Origin: CBDBIG01 sp965205845 [NCBI: bacterium]
GTDB lineage: Bacteria > SAR324
Direction of reading: 5' to 3'
Assembly: GCA_965205845.1 (NCBI GenBank)
Contig: CBDBIG010000002.1
Location: 558,001 to 622,000 of the forward strand
Length of the DNA: 64,000 nucleotides
Positions 36,294 to 45,699 of this stretch are shown here, one piece after another. The notes beneath the pieces were generated by a model. That model made no database searches. It was given only the letters and a program-made list of their open reading frames with translations, and was not told where the DNA came from. Position 1 is the first letter of the stretch. Each line of letters opens with the position of its first letter. The translations under genes were made by a program, and so were the position numbers.

Positions 36294-37058
36294 TTAGCCC
36301 AATTCGTCAGGGTGGTGCTGGCGCTGGTGGGTGGGCATTAACAGCATTTCAGTCACCACGGTCCGGGGGTGCATGCAAACCACAAAACAGATGGCCTGGG
36401 CAATATCTTGTGCTTGCATCATCCGCATGCGCACCTCTTGGGAGAGTTTGACAGGGCGTTTGTCGATAATCTCAGTGTTAACCTCACCAGGGCAAATTAC
36501 GCATGCGCGAATGCCATTTTTGCCTTCTTCTGCATTGATGGCATGGTTTAATCCGTTAAGGCCATGCTTTGAAGCCACATAGGAAGCCCCAGAAACGCCA
36601 CCTGCACGCTTGCCAGCCATTGAGGATACGTTGAGGATCATCCCCTTTTTTTGCTGGCGCATGCTGGGTAGGACAGCATAAACAAGGTTGTAAGCCCCGG
36701 TGAGGTTAATGCCAATAATGGCATCCCAATCCTTAGGGTCCAGTTCGTGCAGCCTGCGCTGGGGCACGTTAATGCCTGCGTTGTTCACCAGCACATCAAC
36801 CTGTGGCCATTCAGCCAAAACATCCTTCGTGATCGCTATCACAGCGTCGCGCCGGCTTACATCGAGGGAGATGGTTTTGGTTTCACCGCCCATTTTTTGC
36901 ACCAACGCGGCAGTTTCTTGCAAAGGCACCTCTTTGCGCCCAAACAACACCAACTTGGCACCTTCTGCTGCCAGGGCCAGTGCTGCGCTGCGTCCAATGC
37001 CGCTCCCAGCACCGCTCAACCAAATGGTTTGTTGCTTTAAACGTTTTTCGACTTCCAT
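36294..37058 (-). CDS. Short-chain dehydrogenase/reductase 1
   Basis: Classical SDR. The cofactor motif is SGAGSGIG (15-22), with LVNNAGIN, NVSSMAGK and the catalytic S-Y-K set in SGASYVASKHGLNG; ICPGEVNTEI follows. The resemblance to FabG-like ketoreductases is general, and the substrate is unknown. It shares the PGEVNT signature with SDR 2 (37359-38105), so the two are probably related by duplication. Confidence 0.9.
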   Translation of the reverse strand: MEVEKRLKQQTIWLSGAGSGIGRSAALALAAEGAKLVLFGRKEVPLQETAALVQKMGGETKTISLDVSRRDAVIAITKDVLAEWPQVDVLVNNAGINVPQRRLHELDPKDWDAIIGINLTGAYNLVYAVLPSMRQQKKGMILNVSSMAGKRAGGVSGASYVASKHGLNGLNHAINAEEGKNGIRACVICPGEVNTEIIDKRPVKLSQEVRMRMMQAQDIAQAICFVVCMHPRTVVTEMLLMPTHQRQHHPDELG

Positions 37059-37358
37059 GAGGGGTTCTAGCGCACGATTTAGAGTGTTAAAAAGAGGGGT
37101 TGCCAGTTTTCAGCGCGATAGTGTACGGGCGTCAAAACTTCGTAAAACCCATCGCTGCTGGCCACATTGCAAGCAGGGTTCACGAGAACAACGCTAACGG
37201 GCTTAAGCATAGCAAAGGATGCAGCGGATTTGCGCGAATTTTTTTGGACCCATGGTATCACAGCACCATAGTAAGGTTACCGTCACCCACACTTGGGTTC
37301 GAGTAATAGCACAACAAGGTACCAAATCAATCCTGCCTTGGGTGGTGGTTAGACGGCA
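37059..37358. other. Intergenic region between the two SDR genes, nothing recognised
   Basis: Three hundred bases with no convincing gene on either strand. SDR 1 lacks an obvious promoter within it, and a shared transcript from SDR 2 is possible. Confidence 0.4.
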
Positions 37359-38105
37359 TCAGGACTTGGTGGGCCATAGCAAAATTTCGGGCACACAGGT
37401 ACGCTCGGGCATGGCACAGGCAAAAAAGGCGGCAGAGGCCACATCTTCGGGTTGAATCATCTGCTCTCTGGCCGCTTGGGGTACGGGTATGGGGCGGCGA
37501 TCTAAAATGGGTGTATTCACCTCACCCGGGCAAATGGCGCAGCAACGAATACCGTGCTGGGTTTCCTCATGATTGATGCTGTGCGTTAAACCCACCAAGC
37601 CATGCTTGGCCGCTGTGTAGGCAGGACCTGCCAACGTATAGGCCTGCTTGCCTGCCATGGAGGCAATGTGCACAATGCTCCCTGCATGCTGTTTACGCAT
37701 GATGGACAATGTGATACGGCTTACGTGCCATGCGCCGCTTAAATTAACTGCCAGCAAACGATCCCAATCTTCGGGTGGCATGTCGGCAAAGCTGCGTTTT
37801 TCGAGTGTAATGGCAGCAGAATGAACCACGTAATCTATCTTGCCAAAGTGCGTTAGCATCTGGTTGGCTGCTTTCTCTACTGCCGCGATGTCCGCCAAAT
37901 CGACCCCTTGGGCAAGCACTTCCCCAGCGTTTTTAGCGCAGGCTAGGCGGGTTTTTTGGAGCCCTACCTCGTCAATATCCAACAAACCCAAATTGGCATT
38001 TGCGCGGGCAAACAGCATGGCACAGGCCTGGCCAATACCCGAGGCCGCACCTGTAATCCACACGACCTTATTTTTACAGGCATCTTTTGCAATCCATTCA
38101 AGCAT
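37359..38105 (-). CDS. Short-chain dehydrogenase/reductase 2
   Basis: Classical SDR with TGAASGIG (19-26), VVHSAAIT in place of NNAG, HIASMAGK and catalytic PAYTAAKHGLVG, followed by ICPGEVNTPI. The SA in place of NN in the structural motif is unusual but leaves the catalytic residues. Paralogue of SDR 1. Substrate unknown. Confidence 0.88.
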   Translation of the reverse strand: MLEWIAKDACKNKVVWITGAASGIGQACAMLFARANANLGLLDIDEVGLQKTRLACAKNAGEVLAQGVDLADIAAVEKAANQMLTHFGKIDYVVHSAAITLEKRSFADMPPEDWDRLLAVNLSGAWHVSRITLSIMRKQHAGSIVHIASMAGKQAYTLAGPAYTAAKHGLVGLTHSINHEETQHGIRCCAICPGEVNTPILDRRPIPVPQAAREQMIQPEDVASAAFFACAMPERTCVPEILLWPTKS

Positions 38106-38242
38106 TCTGCGCTCCCTTTTTTAGCTTCTCAAAATACCCGTGCATGAGGGAGCACGTTCAAATGGCCTAAGCAGGGGTTTCTTGGTTTTTGGGTGGTTTG
38201 GGGCTGTCGAATTTTTTGGTAAGGCCACGGGAAGTTGGCCTT

Positions 38243-38707
38243 TTAACGTGAACGTGCGTTGATTTGATCGTGCCTGCTTTGTATTTCAGCGGGCCAGCGG
38301 CTTTTTATATAAGACAAAACGGCCTTAATTTCTTGATCGCTCAATTTGTCTTGAAAGCCCAGCATATCACTTTGATATCCCTTGCCTGCCAAAGCAGCAC
38401 TCCCATATTTGGTGATCTTAAACAATACAGAGTCCGCATGATGCCACGTGTGGCCTGTTTGGTCGTGGGGTGGGGCTGCGGCACGCCCTGATGGCAGTAC
38501 CTGTCTCCAGTTAGGCTGGCCGTCAAGTTCTGCACCATGACAAGAAGCGCAGTGGGCAGTATATTGCTGCTTACCCAATGCGACCAAAGCGGTACTGTTT
38601 GGCTCTAAAACCATCCCTGTGGGCTGGTTGTTCGCTTTAAACAGCCAAAAAGCACTCCCAATCAGGATTAAAACAAAAACAACCCATTTCATGGTTCTGG
38701 TTTGCAT
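38243..38707 (-). CDS. Class I cytochrome c, membrane-anchored
   Basis: An N-terminal uncleaved-looking signal anchor (VVFVLILIGSAFWLF) leads to a monohaem domain with CASCH (53-57) and a likely axial Met115 in GYQSDMLGF. The C-terminal helix DQEIKAVLSYIKSRWP is typical. It would act as a periplasmic electron carrier. The domain resembles small cytochromes of the c-552/CccA kind. No oxidase genes are adjacent. Confidence 0.9.
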   Translation of the reverse strand: MQTRTMKWVVFVLILIGSAFWLFKANNQPTGMVLEPNSTALVALGKQQYTAHCASCHGAELDGQPNWRQVLPSGRAAAPPHDQTGHTWHHADSVLFKITKYGSAALAGKGYQSDMLGFQDKLSDQEIKAVLSYIKSRWPAEIQSRHDQINARSR

Positions 38708-38799
38708 GGCTTCGTAACTCCATGTGGATGCGACTAAAAACTATCGACCTGCCAAAAAAGGTCACATAAAAAGGGCTTATTTTTAAAAGAAAACCAGCA

Positions 38800-38883
38800 T
38801 GCCGATGGGGAGACTCGAACTCCCACGGGATCTCTCCCACTGCCCCCTCAAGACAGCGTGTCTACCGATTCCACCACATCGGC
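38800..38883 (-). tRNA. tRNA-Leu (GAG)
   Basis: The minus strand begins GCCGATGTGGTGGAATCGG and folds into a type II tRNA with acceptor stem GCCGATG/CATCGGC, anticodon stem CTGTC/GGCAG around loop TTGAGGG (anticodon GAG), a short variable arm and T-arm GGGAGTTCGAGTCTCCC. The discriminator is A. The 3' CCA is not encoded. Confidence 0.95.
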
Positions 38884-39122
38884 CTTGCTGGATAAACGCG
38901 GCTTTGCATAACACACTATGAAGGCATCCCACAAAACACAAGCACCATGCTAAAGCATCTTTTACGCTCACCACAAGGTGCTTTTTTAAACGGGCTTTTA
39001 CCCACAAAAGGCTTTGTGTCAACAGCGGCGGATTGGAATGCTGAATGCTTTGTTCGAGGCATCCAGCAAAACATTTCTCCCACACTAAGCCCCCCTCCAG
39101 CAAAGACAAGCAAAAAAGCCAT
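38884..39122. other. Intergenic region tRNA-Leu to repeat array
   Basis: No gene recognised. The region upstream of the tRNA should contain its promoter; I could not place -35/-10 boxes with confidence. Confidence 0.35.
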
Positions 39123-39235
39123 GGCTTTTTGGGGGCGTGGCAGAGGTGAACGCACCCCTTGCTTTTTTGGGGCGTGGCAGAGGTGAACGCACCCCTTGCT
39201 TTTTTGGGGGCGTGGCAGAGGTGAACGCACCCCTT
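39123..39235. repeat. 37-38-bp tandem repeat just past the stop of the 39235 gene
   Basis: Three copies start at 39123, 39161 and 39198 (core ggcgtggcagaggtgaacg). The array abuts the stop codon of the neighbouring minus-strand gene. A palindrome CCCCTTAAAGGGG overlaps the stop. Confidence 0.95.
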
Positions 39236-39615
39236 TAAGGGGTTGATTTACGCAGAGATTCGAGGCGTTTACGGTATTCTTGAAGCTGCTCAACAAGGGT
39301 TGCTAATGCAGTGCTCTCTTCGCCTAACACCAATCGTTTACTCTCCACCAATTCACTCAGCATTTTGCCAATTTGGGGGTATAAGCGGCTTAGGTGGTGC
39401 TCAATTTCTAAAATGGTCATGCGCTGGGAGACCGCACGGCGGGTCGTTTCTGCACGTTCGCGCACCTGCTCAGAGGCACTTGACCACGCTTTTTTAACTT
39501 GATCGGGGTTACTGGTATAAGGGCGCAACCAGGCGATTAAGCCGCCCAACTGCCGCAACAGCCAGCGATACATCGCACGGACAAAACGTGTTAAGAAAGC
39601 GATTAAGCCAGCCAT
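39235..39615 (-). CDS. Helical protein of unknown function, 126 residues
   Basis: The N-terminus is amphipathic/hydrophobic and basic (MAGLIAFLTRFVRAMYRWLLR), which could bind membrane. The rest is a long helix with heptad-like spacing (MTILEIEHHLSRLYPQIGKML, LATLVEQLQEYRKRLESL), probably a coiled coil. No family recognised. Its end carries the 37-38-bp repeat. Confidence 0.6.
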   Translation of the reverse strand: MAGLIAFLTRFVRAMYRWLLRQLGGLIAWLRPYTSNPDQVKKAWSSASEQVRERAETTRRAVSQRMTILEIEHHLSRLYPQIGKMLSELVESKRLVLGEESTALATLVEQLQEYRKRLESLRKSTP

Positions 39616-39800
39616 ATCCTACCACTATGATGACGCGATTACCCCATTTTTGAGGGCAGTTATTTTTGGAAGCGGTGTAAAAAACGGGGTGCGACACGAG
39701 AACATAAACCCAAACCCCATGCGCGAGCCTATCATAAAAGCCGAGTAACCTCAAAAGGATATTTTTTGTGGTAGCATACGAATGGAGGCCTTGAGGTTTT

Positions 39801-40808
39801 TCAGGCGGCCACACCCAAGCGGCGAATGGTTTCTTTAATGAGGGCTGGCATATTGGCATCCATGTCTTCGGGGAGACGAAACGCAGTAATGAATGTTAGG
39901 GCATATAGATCGGTGGCCTGGGTGGTTGTGCGCCCTTGGCTGAGGGCATAGGCCTTGATAATTTTGAGGGCTTTCACCAAAAAACTTCGATCGCTGATGA
40001 GCGAGTTGGTTGAATCCAATTTGTACTGATTCACAAAACGCTTGAGCAAATCGATCAAACCACGTTTTACACCCTCACTCACAACCACCTTGTGCAACAA
40101 TGCGTATGCGTCATCAAATAAGGTGCGTTCCATTACCCGTAAAGGTTCAATTTCGTTGCTAAATTTCCCGCCAGAATACAAGGCAATCACCCGTGCTACA
40201 TCTTCCCACTGCCCTTCTTGAATGAGGCCTGCCGAGCGTAGTTGAATGGTGAAGCGGTCGAGGTTGGCCGGGTCGAGGGGCTCGTTGTAGTAGTCATCTT
40301 GGGTGGGATTGCTGGTGGCAATCGCGGTGAGCAAAGGCAGACTTTCGCCCAAAAAATCACGTTCATTCAAAATACGCAACAGCACGTTCAAGGCTTCCCC
40401 CGGGGCTCGTGAAATATCATCAAGCACGCACAGCTCGGCGGTGAGCACCCCACCGCGCCGAATGGCCTGCATGATGACTTCCCCTTTATCACCACTGGGC
40501 TCACGCTCAATCACAACATCCCCCACCAGCTCGGCAAGGCGGGTGTCGCGGTGAAACTGATAAAAATAAAATTTTAAATCGCTTGCCTTAGATACAATTT
40601 CAGACAGCATGGTTTTGGCCATGCCAGGGGGGCCTTCAATGTAAATATGTTCCCGTGCCAGCAAACCCAGCAGCAAGCCATCCTTGACCCGCTGGTGTCC
40701 AATCACATGGCGATCCATTTCTTCTGTTAAACCCTGAAAATGGGAGGCCACCTTGCGCGCAAGGTCTTCATCGGCGGCGGCAATGGGTGCAGGGGGTTGC
40801 GTGCTCAA
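39801..40808 (-). CDS. MoxR-family AAA+ ATPase
   Basis: AAA_3-type ATPase, a chaperone that usually acts with VWA-domain proteins to insert metals or assemble complexes. Walker A is EGPPGMAKT (58-66), Walker B LCVLDD (126-131), sensor 1 in IATSNPTQDD, and an arginine finger-like LDRFTIQL follows. The lid domain covers ~230-335. No VWA partner is adjacent; the VWA protein at 34053 is secreted and not an obvious partner. Confidence 0.9.
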   Translation of the reverse strand: MSTQPPAPIAAADEDLARKVASHFQGLTEEMDRHVIGHQRVKDGLLLGLLAREHIYIEGPPGMAKTMLSEIVSKASDLKFYFYQFHRDTRLAELVGDVVIEREPSGDKGEVIMQAIRRGGVLTAELCVLDDISRAPGEALNVLLRILNERDFLGESLPLLTAIATSNPTQDDYYNEPLDPANLDRFTIQLRSAGLIQEGQWEDVARVIALYSGGKFSNEIEPLRVMERTLFDDAYALLHKVVVSEGVKRGLIDLLKRFVNQYKLDSTNSLISDRSFLVKALKIIKAYALSQGRTTTQATDLYALTFITAFRLPEDMDANMPALIKETIRRLGVAA

Positions 40809-41015
40809 AAAATGTCTCCTTTATCCAGCAAAAAATAGCAATCCTTCTTTTTTGATGATGCGCCCGCCGCATGGTATTTTGAGCGGTGTTTAAAACAGCG
40901 TTCTCAAAAAAAGGCTTCTTCATCGTTAGACCTTCAAAAAACATAGCCTTTAAAAACATAGCCTAAAACCAGCTTAAAATGCCAATTTACCGTGAATGTT
41001 CACGGCTCGATTTTT

Positions 41016-41903
41016 TCATGCATGGGTCTTCACACTGTCAATGCTTCCATCGGCCAAAATACGCAACATTTTGCGCGTGCCCAACCAATCGGGGGCAATA
41101 TAAAGGGGGGCGCTGCTACCTTGGGCTGCAATCTTGGTTTCACGATGAAAATGGCCGATAATCGTTGCTTGCGCATACTTCCCCATTACCCTGGCAAAAG
41201 CATTGACCTCGCTTTGAGAGAAATAAACGGGTTTTGTAATGGCCTTTTTTTGGTTTTTGCTTGCAAGGGTGCGCCTCAGCCAATGGCCAATGCGCAAAGA
41301 GATTTGGGAAGGGAGAAAAGTAAAAAAGCACCGTCCCCAAATGCTGCGCATAAACCACCTAAAGCGTAAATAGTTTTTGTCTTTGCGGTTGGCAAGGTCG
41401 CCGTGGGTGATTACATAGCACTGGTTTGCCCAGTGTAACACCGCCACATCATGGATAATTTTCTCAAAAGGTAACCAACTCACCCCATGCAGATGGCGTG
41501 GAATAAAAAACTCATGGTTGCCTATCACCAGCCAAATGGGTGTGCCACGCTTACGTAATGCTTCTAACTGTTGTATGGTTTTGGCAATACAAGGCGTCCA
41601 CATTTTAGGCGGATTGAACCACAAATGAAACACATCGCCCAGCAATATGAGCAAGCGAGGGGTTGTTTTTTGTGCGAGGAACGCGGCAAAAGCATCATAA
41701 TCCCCTTCACTTGCCCCTAGATGAAGGTCGGATACCACGTGAACCACGTCGTTGGCAGAGTGGATGGCAGGCCCTTGCAGATCTGGCGCAGCACAGCGCA
41801 AATCACGCCAGTTTATGTAACCTGGCAACCAGCGTTTTAAAAAATCGCGCTGCCCTATCGCCATGGCCAAGCCTTGTTTTTGGTAAAAAAAAAGAGGGCG
41901 CAA
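41016..41903 (-). CDS. Calcineurin-like metallophosphoesterase, LpxH-like
   Basis: Dinuclear metal site motifs in order: SDLHLG (D59, H61), LLGDVF (D90), IGNHEF (N129, H130), VITHGD and IIGHFHRE. The length, the HGD..N-K-N stretch and the basic membrane-facing middle (LRFRWFMRSIWGRCFF) resemble LpxH and UDP-2,3-diacylglucosamine hydrolase-like proteins, which cleave UDP-diacylglucosamine in lipid A synthesis. A broader phosphoesterase role is possible. A later Met (41864) is an alternative start. Confidence 0.75.
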   Translation of the reverse strand: MRPLFFYQKQGLAMAIGQRDFLKRWLPGYINWRDLRCAAPDLQGPAIHSANDVVHVVSDLHLGASEGDYDAFAAFLAQKTTPRLLILLGDVFHLWFNPPKMWTPCIAKTIQQLEALRKRGTPIWLVIGNHEFFIPRHLHGVSWLPFEKIIHDVAVLHWANQCYVITHGDLANRKDKNYLRFRWFMRSIWGRCFFTFLPSQISLRIGHWLRRTLASKNQKKAITKPVYFSQSEVNAFARVMGKYAQATIIGHFHRETKIAAQGSSAPLYIAPDWLGTRKMLRILADGSIDSVKTHA

Positions 41904-42034
41904 AGCTTAGGTGCACTACGCTGGGGTTAAGTCCTAGCATAAAGCTTTAACCGCTGTAAAACGCCCGCCCGTTTTTGTAGCCCTTTTGCCTTGCTTCTTT
42001 GTTTCACAAAATTTTCACAAAGGCGAAGGATGCC

Positions 42035-43129
42035 ATGTCTCATCAAGCACTATACCAAGAAATTGTGACTCAGCTACAGCAAGGCAAACGCATTGTGCTC
42101 GCCACTGTGATTGACACCAAAGGCTCAACGCCGCGCAAAACGGGCTCGAGCATGTTGGTGCGTGAGGATGGCTCATTGTTTGGGACCATTGGTGGGGGTT
42201 GTGGTGAGGCGGGCGTCATTCAAAAAGCACGACTGGCTTTGGTAGACGGCCAGGTACGTGAAGATATGGCGGATTTAACCGAGGAAATCTCACTGGAATC
42301 CGAGGCGGTCTGCGGCGGGGTAATGCGTGTGTTTATTGAACCATGGCAGCCCAAGCACTTGGATGTGGCCCAGCAGCTTGCCAAAGCGGTGCACAGCAAC
42401 GTGCGCGTGCACACCCTGGTACATGCCCAATCCCATGACAGTCCAAATGCTTTGGGGGCGCGGTGCATTGAGCAGGTCAATGGGCAGGTCCTCTACAACA
42501 CCCTTCCAAAGCAAAGCCCCCAGCCAACCAAAGGGCGCATCAAGCGCCCTTTGCAGCGCTTGGAAGGTTGGGAGTTTTATACCGAGCTGTGGAGCCCCCA
42601 ACCTTGTTTGGTCATTGTAGGGGCAGGGCATATTGCTGAACCCCTTGAAACCTTTGCCCGCATGAGTGGTTACACCACCGTGGTAATCGATGATCGCAGC
42701 TTGTTTGCCAACCGACAACGCTTTCCCCACGCCCATCAAGTAATTTGTGCTCCCATTTTACAGGCCTGCCAAAACATGCCACTGTCCTTGGAGCATCACA
42801 TTGTGTTGGTAACCCGTGGGCATACCTTGGATATGGACGCCTTGCGGGTGCTGACCAACCGCCCCGAAAAATGCGCTTACCTTGGGATGATTGGCAGCAA
42901 TCGCCGCGTTTGTGCCGTGTTTAGTTTGTTGGAAAAAGAAGGGATGCCGCGTGAGCAGTTTGGAGATGTCCACAGCCCCATTGGGCTTAACATTGGTGCA
43001 GAGACACCCCATGAAATTGCGATTAGCATTTTGGCTGAAATCATTGCCAACAAAAAGGGTGTGCAAGAAACACAAACCTTAGCGCTACGCTTGCTTAGTG
43101 GAAAACACCCTTCGCTCCACCCAAGGTAA
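42035..43129 (+). CDS. XdhC/CoxI-family molybdenum-cofactor maturation factor
   Basis: XdhC proteins bind and sulfurate molybdopterin before insertion into xanthine dehydrogenase-type enzymes. N-terminal XdhC/CoxI domain: ATVIDTKGSTPRKTGSSMLV and GTIGGGCGEAGV. C-terminal Rossmann domain: LVIVGAGHIAEPLETFARMSGY, VVIDDRSLFANRQRFPHA and AYLGMIGSNRR, then HSPIGLNIGAETPHEIAISILAEI. ATG 42035 with GAAGGA upstream is preferred over TTG 41999. Its likely client is the enzyme whose FAD subunit is at 15421. It is the last chromosomal gene before the prophage. Confidence 0.92.
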   Translation: MSHQALYQEIVTQLQQGKRIVLATVIDTKGSTPRKTGSSMLVREDGSLFGTIGGGCGEAGVIQKARLALVDGQVREDMADLTEEISLESEAVCGGVMRVFIEPWQPKHLDVAQQLAKAVHSNVRVHTLVHAQSHDSPNALGARCIEQVNGQVLYNTLPKQSPQPTKGRIKRPLQRLEGWEFYTELWSPQPCLVIVGAGHIAEPLETFARMSGYTTVVIDDRSLFANRQRFPHAHQVICAPILQACQNMPLSLEHHIVLVTRGHTLDMDALRVLTNRPEKCAYLGMIGSNRRVCAVFSLLEKEGMPREQFGDVHSPIGLNIGAETPHEIAISILAEIIANKKGVQETQTLALRLLSGKHPSLHPR

Positions 43130-43188
43130 ATCTCAAGGGCTTGAGACCTCCCTTTCACCCCCATTGAGCAATGCCTTAGGGTTACCAC

Positions 43189-43275
43189 TGTAAACGTTCA
43201 CATGCTTTTACACTTTGGGCCACATGCTTTGCCACTGGTCATTCTGGGGTCTCTTTGTTTCGGCATGTTTTTTGC
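43189..43275 (-). other. Right end of the Mu-like prophage
   Basis: The end starts TG (43189) and contains the blocks GTTCACATGC, CACATGCTTTGCCACTGG and TCATTCTGGGGTCTCTTTG. The same blocks, in the other orientation, close the remnant at ~13990-14078. They are probably transposase-binding sites. The exact first base is inferred from the TG/CA symmetry of the two copies. Confidence 0.65.
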
Positions 43276-43737
43276 ATAAAATATTCAATGACCCACGGCG
43301 ATGAAAGGGGCTTGCGGGTGTAAAGGGACACATGTTTTTTTCCTTATCCTTGCGATGTTGTGGGTATGGCGAGGCCACTTTTACGGTTTTCATGGCCTCA
43401 GGTGCTAAGTTTGTGTAAAGCAATTCGCTTACCTGTTTTTTCCCGACAACAGCATGCAAGCCTAGGGTGTAGTGCGTTTTCATTTGGTAGCGGTCGAACC
43501 GCGCAAAATACGCGCGTATCTGCGGTGTATCATTGATGCTCAGGAGAAACCTGCCTTGCCCTTTAACCGTTGCGAGACTTTCAAAGTCTCGCTCAACAAA
43601 AAACCTTGCCGTAGTCGTTTTCGTGCCCGTGGTAGGGTGGGTCAAGGTAGAACAAGGTTTCTTTTGAATCGTAGCGAGTGATCACATCTTGCCAAGGCAA
43701 GCACTCAAGATGCACCCTTTGCAGGGCCGCGTGGGCT
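43208..43737 (-). pseudogene. DNA adenine methylase (Dam/D12 class) fragment, right copy
   Basis: Beginning directly after the sheath remnant, one frame reads HLECLPWQDVITRYDSKETL then FYLDPPYHGHENDYGK, so the DPPY motif is intact, then stops. A one-base shift in a T-run gives FVERDFESLATVKGQG and FLLSINDTPQIRAYFARFDR. The N-terminal SAM-binding half is missing. The C-terminus after PEAM (KTVKVASPYPQHRKDKEKN) differs from the left copy. Inactive by truncation and frameshift. Confidence 0.7.
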
Positions 43738-45079
43738 TGCTTAAAGGATTTTTAGGGGTTGAAGGTTGGGGGTTACCACGGCTTGCCCGGCCCCTACCTG
43801 GGTTCCACTGTTGGCTACCTTGTGCCTTGGGTACTTGGTGGCGATACGATTGCGCAAACTGGTGCGTAAATGGGACAAGGTGCGCATGGTGGTGACGTCC
43901 AAATAACTGGCATCTGCAACCCCGCTTGGGTTGGTTTTATAACTGGAAATCAAGCGTTCAAGGTGCACCCCTTGGCTGCCAATGGTGAAGGTGCTCACCC
44001 CATGATGCAATGCGGTATTGCGCTCGGTATAATCAAGTTGGGCTGCAAGGGGGGGAGGCAAAATCCCTGAAAGATACAGCGTTTGCAAGGGGCGCGCTGG
44101 GTCAAGGGCTGCTTCGCGCTCACTTACCGCAGCAGTGGTGGCTGCCCATAACCAAGGGGCACTGGGGCTTTTGCCCAGACCCACAAAGCAAAGATGCTGG
44201 CTGCCAAAGGGCATCGCCTAGGGTAGTCATTTGGCTTAAACTACCTTGGGCAGGCAAAAAGGCCATGCCGTCAATGGCTTCCAAGGCACCCCAACGGCTT
44301 TGGAGCAGGGTGCTCAAGGCAGTCACGGCACTGGCATCCTGTATAGGGGCTGACCGATGCTGTGATACTGGGTGCTTCCAAGGGCTGCCAAGGAGGGCGT
44401 CAAAGCCACCTCACCCGTGCCGAGCGTGCCCGTTCCAATCGTCATGCTCAAACCACGGGGTAAATCTTCGTTTGTGCCAAGGCCCTGTTGCACTTCAATG
44501 TGATTGCCCGTGTTGCCCGCCCAGCGCACTGTGAGCGTTAGCACCGCACCGCTAGCCTCGGCCGTCATCGGCCAAGCTGGGCAGGGGAGCATTGCATGCC
44601 GCTATAGAGGGCTGTGGCGATGGCTGCGCCCCCATCGCCTGCCCCCACTCCGGACGCTTACCCGTTGCCGTGGCAACATAGCAGCGCAATCCTGCCCGCG
44701 GCACTTGGTTACGCCTCAAAGGTGAGGGTTTTGCGTGCCGCCACGCCCCCACGGGGTGCGGGAATGGCAAGGGCCATACCTCGCCCGTTGGGTGTATGTG
44801 CTTAGCACTTGCGTACATCATCATAGCGCATGCTCCCTGCCCCAAACAGCGTTTTGGCTTGGGCTGTGCAAACAAAAAAAGTGCGTGCGGATCACGTGGT
44901 TCTCTTGCGCACTGCGGTGTGCTGGCTTTTTGCCCCAACAGCAAAATACGCCTTAACTCGGTGGCGGCACCTGCCCCACTGTTATCAATCTCGATATACT
45001 GCCCTGGCACCCTCATGCCCCGTGGGGATTTGCTCGAAAAAGATGCTCATGGGTGTTGCCCCCTCGTTTTTGGTTTTGG
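43388..45079 (-). repeat. Right arm of 1.7-kb inverted repeat
   Basis: Inverse partner of 12192-13883, no indel over the first 1.35 kb (coordinate sum 57271). The breakpoint at 45079 lies in the short shared sequence CCAAAACC, where the left copy continues into gp38 and this copy into gp35. Confidence 0.9.
43741..45050 (-). pseudogene. Mu-like tail sheath protein, multiply frameshifted (right copy)
   Basis: Same sequence and same frame breaks as 12221-13530: MSIFFEQIP start, RVPGQYIEIDNS, VRWAGNTGNHIEV, then the C-terminal SYLDVTTMRTLSHLRTSL block, running into the Dam fragment. Since two separate loci share every break, the decay came before the duplication, or one copy has overwritten the other. 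Confidence 0.85.
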
Positions 45080-45239
45080 CTTCCTTGGCTTTTTTGGCTC
45101 CTTGCACGCTAAAGTTGGGGTCGGTCTCAAGGGCTGCTAAAGCCTCCTTGCTTAAGCCTTCCTCGACACGGGTCTCGCCTTGTGGCCATTGCCTGCCAGC
45201 ACGCCACATGGGGTGCTGGGCGATGATGGTTATCGTCAT
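44985..45239 (-). CDS. Mu gp35-like protein fused to the start of the sheath gene
   Basis: Residues 1-~48 (MTITIIAQHPMWRAGRQWPQ, then VEEGLSKEALAALETDPNF) match the small Mu/FluMu gp35-type proteins, which have an RAG/F-R motif followed by LAALE. A Lys/Ala-rich stretch leads into MSIFFEQIPTG, the sheath start, in the same frame. gp36, gp37 and gp38, which normally lie between, are missing. This frame ends 14 residues later at the first sheath frameshift. The start lies in the 239-bp duplication. Confidence 0.6.
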   Translation of the reverse strand: MTITIIAQHPMWRAGRQWPQGETRVEEGLSKEALAALETDPNFSVQGAKKAKEAKTKNEGATPMSIFFEQIPTGHEGARAVYRD

Positions 45240-45699
45240 GGTTTTTTTACCCCTTTTAAGCCAGCCAAGATGAAACCAAGAGCTCTGCTGTGCCCCGCCA
45301 GACGTTGGTGGCGCCAGCCATGTTTCTCTCGGCGTTTAGTATCTCTAGGGCCGCCTCTCTGTGTGCGGGTGGCACCACCAGCATCGTGGGCTTTACGCCC
45401 AGGGGCCGCCCGCGGTTTTTCATGCTCTCCAACGCTGCAAAGGCGGCTTTGTAGTTGTCGGATGATGGTTATCGTCATGGTTTTTTTACCCCTTTTAAGC
45501 CAGCCAAGATGAAACCAAGAGCTCTGCTGTGCCCCGCCAGACGTTGGTGGCGCCAGCCATGTTTCTCTCGGCGTTTAGTATCTCTAGGGCCGCCTCTCTG
45601 TGTGCGGGTGGCACCACCAGCATCGTGGGCTTTACGCCCAGGGGCCGCCCGCGGTTTTTCATGCTCTCCAACGCTGCAAAGGCGGCTTTGTAGTTGTCG
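45222..45699. repeat. 239-bp direct duplication at the 3' end of the capsid gene
   Basis: Two exact copies start at 45222 and 45461 (gatgatggttatcgtcatgg). Each has the last ~70 codons and stop of the major capsid gene plus the start of the gp35-like gene. The capsid frame ends in the copy at 45461-45699; the other copy is a dead extra. Confidence 0.95.
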
